A stretch of 40,418 nucleotides of DNA from an uncultured Bacteroidota bacterium. GTDB lineage: Bacteria; Bacteroidota; Bacteroidia; Flavobacteriales; Flavobacteriaceae. Below are positions 37,701 to 40,418 of this stretch, one piece after another; position 1 is the stretch's first letter, and each line of letters opens with the position of its first letter. Where the stretch lies: contig CAILWV010000025.1 in NCBI GenBank assembly GCA_903838055.1, forward strand, positions 1-40,418, in the 5' to 3' direction. A program made the position numbers and the translations under genes. Under the pieces are notes generated by a model. It saw only the letters and a program-made list of their open reading frames with translations, did not search any database and was not told the DNA's origin.

Positions 37701-39665
37701 CATGCTTTATATTGTACCACTGGAACTACAGCGGTAGGACCAATTACATTAACAGCTCCAGCCGGACCAAGCATACCAACAGTAGCTAGCACTACACAAC
37801 CAAGTTGTGGTGTTACAACAGGGACCATAGTATTTACAACTCAATTAGGAGTTGAATATAGTGTTGATAATGGATTAACTTACCAAGCAACTGACACTTT
37901 TGCAGGATTAGTAGCAGGAACATATACTTTAAAAGTTCGAAGTGTTTTAGATATTACTTGTGTTACTTCAGCATTAATGCCTGTTTCAATTAATACAGTA
38001 CCAAGCGTGCCAGATATTCCAACAGTTGCGAATACTATACAACCTACTTGTGTTATTGCATCAGGAACAATTGTATTTATGAATCAGTCAGGAGTAGAAT
38101 ATAGTATAGATAATGGTATTACATATCAATCTAGTGCTACATTCACAGGGTTAATGGAAGGGATATATTATTTAAAAGTAAGGAAAATAATAGATTTTAC
38201 TTGTATTACTTCCGCTTTAAATCCATTAATAATTAATGCCTCTCCAATTAAAACAACCCCAAACTTAACTGTTTTTGGTGCAATATGTAATGGTACTACT
38301 TATGATGTTAGTTTTAATAGTAATGGAATTGTAACTGCTTCATCTGGAATAATAGTAGGAAATACAATTACAGGTATTTTAGTAGGAACTGATGTAATAG
38401 TTACCTCCACAACAATAAGTGAATGCGCAAGTACACAAACTACTTTTCAATCACCAACAAGTTGTATAACTCATCCAATTGATTGTAGTTCACCTACTAT
38501 TAGTGCTGGAAATGGAGTTTGTTCAGGAAGCGGCTTATATAGTGTCTCAGTATCATCTAGTGCAGGATCACAAATTAGTGCTAATATGGGAACAGTATTA
38601 GGAAACTCAGTTATAGGGATTCCATTAGGAACACAAGTGACAATTACAGCTACAACCGGTATATGTTCAAGTTCGGTTATGGTGTCAAGTCCTTTAGATT
38701 GTACAACACCCTGCGTAACATCAGCAGTAAGTTATAGTGTTGGAAATTGTTTAGGAACAACTTATACTATATATATAACTAATCCAAGTAGTGCTATTTT
38801 ACAAGCATCATCAGGTATATTAACAGCAACAGCTGTAATAAATATTCCAATTGGAACAAATGTAACACTTTCAGCAAATTCCACGGGATGTACTGCTCAA
38901 ATAATTACTTTAAGTTCGCCAGTTGGATGTGTAATTGATGCTGTAACGGAAACTACACCATCCATAAATGGTACCACAGGAGGAACAACGCCTTCATTAA
39001 TATTAAATGACACTTTAAATAATATACCCGTTGTTCTTGGAACTGCTCAAGGAGATGTTACCATTACTCCAGTAAGTGTTCCAATTGGATTGTCCTTAAA
39101 TACAAATACAGGAGTTGTTACAATTGCGCCCAATACAATCTCAGGAATATATCCTGTTGTCTATACTATTTGCGAGGTTTCTAATACTAGTAATTGTGAT
39201 ACTGTTACTAGTTACGTAGTGGTATTTGTGACCGATTTTACAACTACTATTGATATTGATAATGTAGTGTTTTCTTCAGCCGGAATTTCAAGGGACTTTG
39301 TAGTGAATGTTTCGGAAATTGAAACTGGTTCCTCAGTAGGTCAAGTTGTTTTTAAGATTTTTAAACAATCAGCATTTATTATTACTTACAGTCCAACAAC
39401 TACTTCGTCAAATGTTAGCGGAGGTACATTTGTTAATAATAATGATTGGATTATTTCTCAAGATGCATTATTTATTACTGGAACATTGAAACCAAATATT
39501 GTAATAAATACAAGTACATTTTCAAGTATAGGATTTACAATTACTCGAAATTCAAGTATTCCTTCCCAAACATGGCAGCCTATTACAACAACTATAGTAG
39601 CCGGAACCGGTGGTGATGGCGTGGATGAAAATAATACTTACAATATATTAGTTAAAGCACAATAA
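28740..39665 (+). CDS. giant repetitive surface protein (DUF4347, TSP3 clusters, alternating modules)
   Basis: 3641 residues, probably a secreted adhesin or filament. Translation likely begins at Met9 (28764), giving signal peptide MFKKIYFSLFLFTFCYSANA. A short DUF4347-like domain follows (SLFSHGRSGELFLNGEW, NIYGCEFAKGLKG, SNNITGKDGDWNLEVG, about 50-150). From residue 171 a first module and then nine modules of 258-280 residues follow, each opened and closed by TSP3 calcium clusters such as DTDGDG and DIDDDNDGILD. Each module encloses a beta-sandwich with KLQGW-type sugar-binding-like motifs. From about 2908 there are SprB/Ig-like repeats, an NDTLN-containing domain and a final domain ending YNILVKAQ. 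I see no type A or B T9SS tail. The next secreted gene starts 30 bases later. Confidence 0.9.
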   Translation: MQNIRCFNMFKKIYFSLFLFTFCYSANAFVKDENYFVDKSVSQSQTLINKLKSSNNIQVFSLFSHGRSGELFLNGEWKNSLQIVQFLKARINNHQTHINIYGCEFAKGLKGLSAVSLIESKLGISVSASNNITGKDGDWNLEVGKNVNVFSIPYYNANLQCTNQGMLPSQDFDCDGIINSIDIDDDNDGILDVLEEPTCYTPIQLDNLTWFNSSSINPGTYTKPGSPLETITSNFPLGGTGSFCGSFNAGGYGPNGQTYMNSTSNSKGWFETLNDFGGTFTFTRTFLVTPGLRTHIKVGMGNVHPAGLQPATISSSIDGHNLGTADRYNSDGYNGIMLIGSYDWVPSGNIITLTISFTASGGCYSDEAIFELLQLYQIPPNDCGQDLDGDGIPNQFDLDSDGDGCPDAREASVSNAYLLAGTIINGVPNVNVSNVPGAIVTGPYGSNGLSSLIETNDTGTAGINYYSTYYNAFSNTISVCRDSDGDGVNDLIDLDDDNDGILDSTEAPTCYYSQAEASKIDLVSTVMIASSNGIRPNWYDNNPTTISDFEVNVSIVNKELYNITPSISPIAVTAVTFDMTSYSMLTSTSTAKLQGFNGITWVDLSVSQNAIVTNGTEIFTNSLHPTTPYLSFRLYGVSGSTNFAYCSEIHLIPTNLYYGSTAPKGICLTDTDGDGIINTLDLDSDGDGCTDSLEAGVSGLLNSGSVVNLAGTTILPNAIAVGPYGDNGLANGVETISESGIINYNSNYISAGISKFLNFCSDTDGDGIGDLVDLDDDNDGVLDSNEAPTCYFTADESSVTTSITSQLSMYSPVNYCFDNVITTYSAFIPSVNWVGQDLFNITPTNPLPIAGVELDLVNWPLSIATSNTFKLQGYNGSIWVDLSAPVYSTATTGKFTISNSLQPNITFQKYKIVGVTGSSYYGGVTELHLVPAISYQASKYPKAICILDTDQDGIINTLDSDSDGDGCSDAKEAGATTNSTANYLFTGPYGANGLADSLETASESGVINYGLNYQFAVNSSLNGCIDSDGDGIGDLIDIDDDNDGILDTVEQSCINPIVSKIGVTASMTLTSSTGGISNLINGTELNDFYYNNQNIAGQTVAQFNFPTSHVLNKLEITTTSGNYFFNAGSTVIVQGWNGSTWIDVSSILTPTASTYTSLSINQSTKFDISLNTNSYSQYRIFGVSGGVNTAGWEYEAYFVEKICTELDTDSDGIINRLDLDSDGDGCPDAKEAGVSGILLSGSVLNGLPNINTSISNAIAQGPYGSNGYANPIESSDTPTGIPTYISTYSPNAISVVLNSCDDTDGDGIADLIDIDDDNDGILDAIEAPSCYYTLAELSQITEINSDLNMMSGFLSNLFDNTTTTVQSFVNQQDIAGKSIYEVITTRPVVISSLNLYEAVSIFVATNKVKLQGWTGLAWTDLSLALTPPAVNASGAIVFTNTINPTIAYAKYRLFGDVTSTGKITAQDCSEIKLSLLTSNYQASKYPKPTCSIDSDGDHINNDKDSDSDNDGCSDAKEVGATINGTVNYAFPGPYGLNGLADVLETTLESGITNYASTYQYAISSAFNSCLDSDNDGVGDITDIDDDNDGILDTAEQSCSTPVVSKVGVIASTSLVVNSPISNLINGADVNDFSYGSGQSIVGQSIVQFVFPVVHILNKFEITTNSSNFLNGTTVKVQGWNGVSWVDVSGVIIPVATTPSNFSTNYSIKFDISTNTKAYSQYRIYGLSSTIGANVIYEAFFAETTCSELDTDGDGISNRLDLDSDGDSCPDSKEAGVSGILISGSVVNGLPNSTTTINNAIAQGPYGINGLANSIESSDTLVGVPNYISAYIPNALSIVLNGCTDTDGDGISDLIDIDDDNDGIIDSVEAPSCYYTATEISIPTSVTTELANGTGTMANLNDNISTTTQSFIAQDIAGKSVFEVTPVTAVAITTLNLLNATTIFISSNKVKLQGWTGSSWIDLSAIATPIAVNTSGIIVFTNTLNPTISYPKYRLFGDVSSTGNINTNLISEITLSPTAYQVSKNPKTTCLVDTDGDHITNDKDLDSDNDGCSDSKETGATTNSTTNYAFPGPYGANGLADTLESVLDIGITNYVSTYQYAISALLNACLDSDGDGVGDLLDIDDDNDGILDIVEQNCASPDVSKLGVTASSTLTFAQGTISNIVNGSEINDFYYSSQSIVGQTVAQFNFPVAHILNKLEITTNGGNFFSTATVKVQGWNGASWADVSAVLSPVNATISSFSIKSSNKFDISGNTNSYTQYRILGITGSVNSGPWVYEAYFSETICNEIDTDSDGISNRLDLDSDGDGCPDSKEAGVSGILLSGNVVNGIPNAIAITANALAQGPYGINGLANPIENSDTSVGVPTYISNYSPNATSNLLNACSDTDGDGIPDLKDIDDDNDGILDAVEAPSCYYTSSEIGIPTSVTSELVNGTGIIANLNDSNATTTQSFIAQDIVGKSIYEVTPAAAVAITTLNLYNVTTIFIASNIVKLQGWTGFNWVNLSVASSPLAVNASGVIVFTNTINPSVAYPKYRLYGDATSTGNINTNLISEITLSPTAYQASKNPKATCLADTDGDHITNDKDLDSDNDGCSDAKESGATTNSLVNYSFPGPYGSNGLADALEATLDSGITNYFSTYQYAISSLLNYCLDSDSDGIVDLIDLDDDNDGVLDSVEQTCISSNVSKLGVTASMTLIAATGSISNLLNGTELNDFWYSGGQSIIGQTVAQFNFPIGHILNRFEITTTGGNFFNAGSTIKVQGWNGLVWVDVSSVLIPVTATASTFSTNVSHKFDISSNTNSYTQYRILGITGTVSGGPDELEAYFTESICTDIDTDGDSIPNRLDLDSDNDGCSDAKEAGATTSNITNYIFPGPYGINGLTNSLETASESGIVNYTLNYSNVVNSLVKSCVILCPTVTNSLINNINPSTCSGSNGIVKLCGLAFSTSGYTINYSKNGTPATALMNQVADANGCITISNLGAGVYSNIIITHALYCTTGTTAVGPITLTAPAGPSIPTVASTTQPSCGVTTGTIVFTTQLGVEYSVDNGLTYQATDTFAGLVAGTYTLKVRSVLDITCVTSALMPVSINTVPSVPDIPTVANTIQPTCVIASGTIVFMNQSGVEYSIDNGITYQSSATFTGLMEGIYYLKVRKIIDFTCITSALNPLIINASPIKTTPNLTVFGAICNGTTYDVSFNSNGIVTASSGIIVGNTITGILVGTDVIVTSTTISECASTQTTFQSPTSCITHPIDCSSPTISAGNGVCSGSGLYSVSVSSSAGSQISANMGTVLGNSVIGIPLGTQVTITATTGICSSSVMVSSPLDCTTPCVTSAVSYSVGNCLGTTYTIYITNPSSAILQASSGILTATAVINIPIGTNVTLSANSTGCTAQIITLSSPVGCVIDAVTETTPSINGTTGGTTPSLILNDTLNNIPVVLGTAQGDVTITPVSVPIGLSLNTNTGVVTIAPNTISGIYPVVYTICEVSNTSNCDTVTSYVVVFVTDFTTTIDIDNVVFSSAGISRDFVVNVSEIETGSSVGQVVFKIFKQSAFIITYSPTTTSSNVSGGTFVNNNDWIISQDALFITGTLKPNIVINTSTFSSIGFTITRNSSIPSQTWQPITTTIVAGTGGDGVDENNTYNILVKAQ
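29250..37460 (+). repeat. introductory module plus nine long repeats, order A A B A B A B A B
   Basis: Within the giant gene. The introductory module is 29250-30182. A units start at 30183, 31023, 32643, 34269 and 35889. B units start at 31815, 33450, 35067 and 36687. A is marked by EAPSCYYT after the first TSP3 cluster, B by EQSC then VSKLGVTAS. Their closing parts also differ: A (except the first) ends with CSDAKEAGATT, B (except the last) with CPDAKEAGVSGIL. The A+B period is 1620-1626 bases for three copies; the last pair is about 1572. Confidence 0.85.
37773..38258 (+). repeat. two tandem 81-residue repeats in the giant
   Basis: 37773-38015 and 38016-38258, 243 bases each. They share IPTVA.T.QP.C, G.IVF, GVEYS.DNG.TYQ, TF.GL and Y.LKVR. 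These are SprB- or Ig-like beta-sandwich units. Confidence 0.8.
38262..38930 (+). repeat. three diverged repeats of about 70 residues in the giant
   Basis: Units begin near 38262, 38494 and 38721. Each has an early Cys, a central N.I.GI..GT-like segment (NTITGILVGTDVIVT, NSVIGIPLGTQVTIT, TAVINIPIGTNVTLS) and closes with SP..C. Likely Ig-like folds with one disulfide each. Confidence 0.7.
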
Positions 39666-39695
39666 CATAAACTATTTACAAATTTTACAGAACGA

Positions 39696-40418
39696 ATGTC
39701 AACTAAAACGAATATTACTATGAATTCAATTTACAAATTATTGGTGATTTTTACCATTTTCATGTTTTCTCAAAGAAGTTTTTCTCAAAGAAATGCAGAT
39801 CCAGGTATTGGTATTTTGATGGTGCCAGCCACAGTAACTCAAGGTAGTACAGGCACATTAAGTGCTGGTGTTGGGAATTATGGTAATAGCACAATTGTTG
39901 CAAATTCTTTAAGAGTTACTATATCTGTTGGATTAGACGCTGAGATTATTGGAATAGCCACAGGAAGTGATTCCCGATGGACACAATTAAGCTTAACATC
40001 CGGTTCAGGAAATACTATTAGATTAAAAAATACCGAAGGTGGGTTTGGCGCATTTGATGTTGGTTATATATTAATTACTATTAGAGGAAATTTAGTAAGT
40101 GGTCCAGATTTAATTTTTGGTAATATCGTATATATAACTGCTAGTAATACTTTATTATGCGGTATATGTCCACCAATACCATTAAATGTTTCTCAAGGTA
40201 ATGCTAGTACTTCAAATGATAATTCCCAAACAAGTTTAGCGGTAACCTCATCAGTTATTGATGCAGTAGTGGATACATTCCCAAGTCAAACACCAGGAAC
40301 AACAGTACCAACAACCGTTGGCAATGTAACAACCAACGATACTTTGAATGGAGTTCCCGTAACGGCAAGCAATACAGATGTAACCCCAGTAACAACTGGA
40401 CCATTGAGTATAGATGCT
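39696..40418 (+). CDS. second secreted surface protein, partial (runs off window)
   Basis: Open frame of 241 codons to the end of the window, no stop. The translation start is ATG 39696 or, more likely, ATG 39720, which begins a signal peptide (MNSIYKLLVIFTIFMFSQRSFSQ). An Ig- or CARDB-like domain follows (GIGILMVPATVTQGSTGTL, then GSDSRWTQLSL). From about 40250 it enters VIDAVVDTFPSQTPGTT and TNDTLNGVPV, which match the giant's VIDAVTETTPS and LNDTLNNIPV segments. It starts 30 bases after the giant's stop, so both are probably one operon. Its C-terminus, and any sorting signal, lie outside the window. Confidence 0.75.
   Translation, partial: MSTKTNITMNSIYKLLVIFTIFMFSQRSFSQRNADPGIGILMVPATVTQGSTGTLSAGVGNYGNSTIVANSLRVTISVGLDAEIIGIATGSDSRWTQLSLTSGSGNTIRLKNTEGGFGAFDVGYILITIRGNLVSGPDLIFGNIVYITASNTLLCGICPPIPLNVSQGNASTSNDNSQTSLAVTSSVIDAVVDTFPSQTPGTTVPTTVGNVTTNDTLNGVPVTASNTDVTPVTTGPLSIDA

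Overview
The window looks like a chromosomal piece of a Flavobacterium-like member of the Bacteroidota. The grounds are AT-rich DNA, TAnnTTTG-type -7 promoter boxes in front of many genes, few Shine-Dalgarno sequences, a subtilase with a type IX secretion sorting domain, a PafA-type phosphatase, and a very large thrombospondin-type-3 surface protein. These signals were read from the sequence by eye; no database search was run.

Region 1 (1-3530) is accessory DNA. Two small minus-strand genes overlap at TAATG, and a third lies upstream of them. A compact plus-strand block of small phage-like genes follows, with its own promoter (936-967) and terminator (2355-2385). Next come a small gene broken by one in-frame TAA, a 187-residue unknown protein and, antisense to its 3' end, a remnant of a phage large-terminase C-terminus. 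This looks like the worn end of a prophage or related element stopping just upstream of guaA.

Region 2 (3533-17741) is ordinary plus-strand core genome: GMP synthase (guaA), a LysM/periplasmic-binding lipoprotein-like protein, OsmC, DUF3820, CTP synthase (pyrG), YidC, a YwqK/MORN-like protein, MnmA, a secreted subtilase, a FabK/NMO-type flavoenzyme and PafA. Several intergenic gaps hold short degenerate word repeats.

Region 3 (17761-28230) holds lysA on the minus strand facing pafA across a perfect bidirectional terminator, then sucC and a TerB-like gene on plus. On minus are DUF1456, an esterase, a TMEM175-like channel, a NYN-LOTUS RNase-like protein, a CDF metal transporter, a carboxypeptidase-regulatory-domain protein and a DEAD-box helicase with an RGG-rich tail.

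Region 4 (28231-40418) is dominated by one 10.9-kb gene for a 3641-residue surface protein: signal peptide, DUF4347, an introductory module, nine long modules of two alternating kinds (A A B A B A B A B) joined by twenty calcium-binding TSP3 clusters, then SprB/Ig-like repeats and an unrecognised C-terminal domain. Thirty bases downstream begins a second secreted protein that shares a domain with the giant and runs off the window. This pair, with its alternating super-repeat and no recognisable type A or B T9SS tail on the giant, is the most interesting part of the window.
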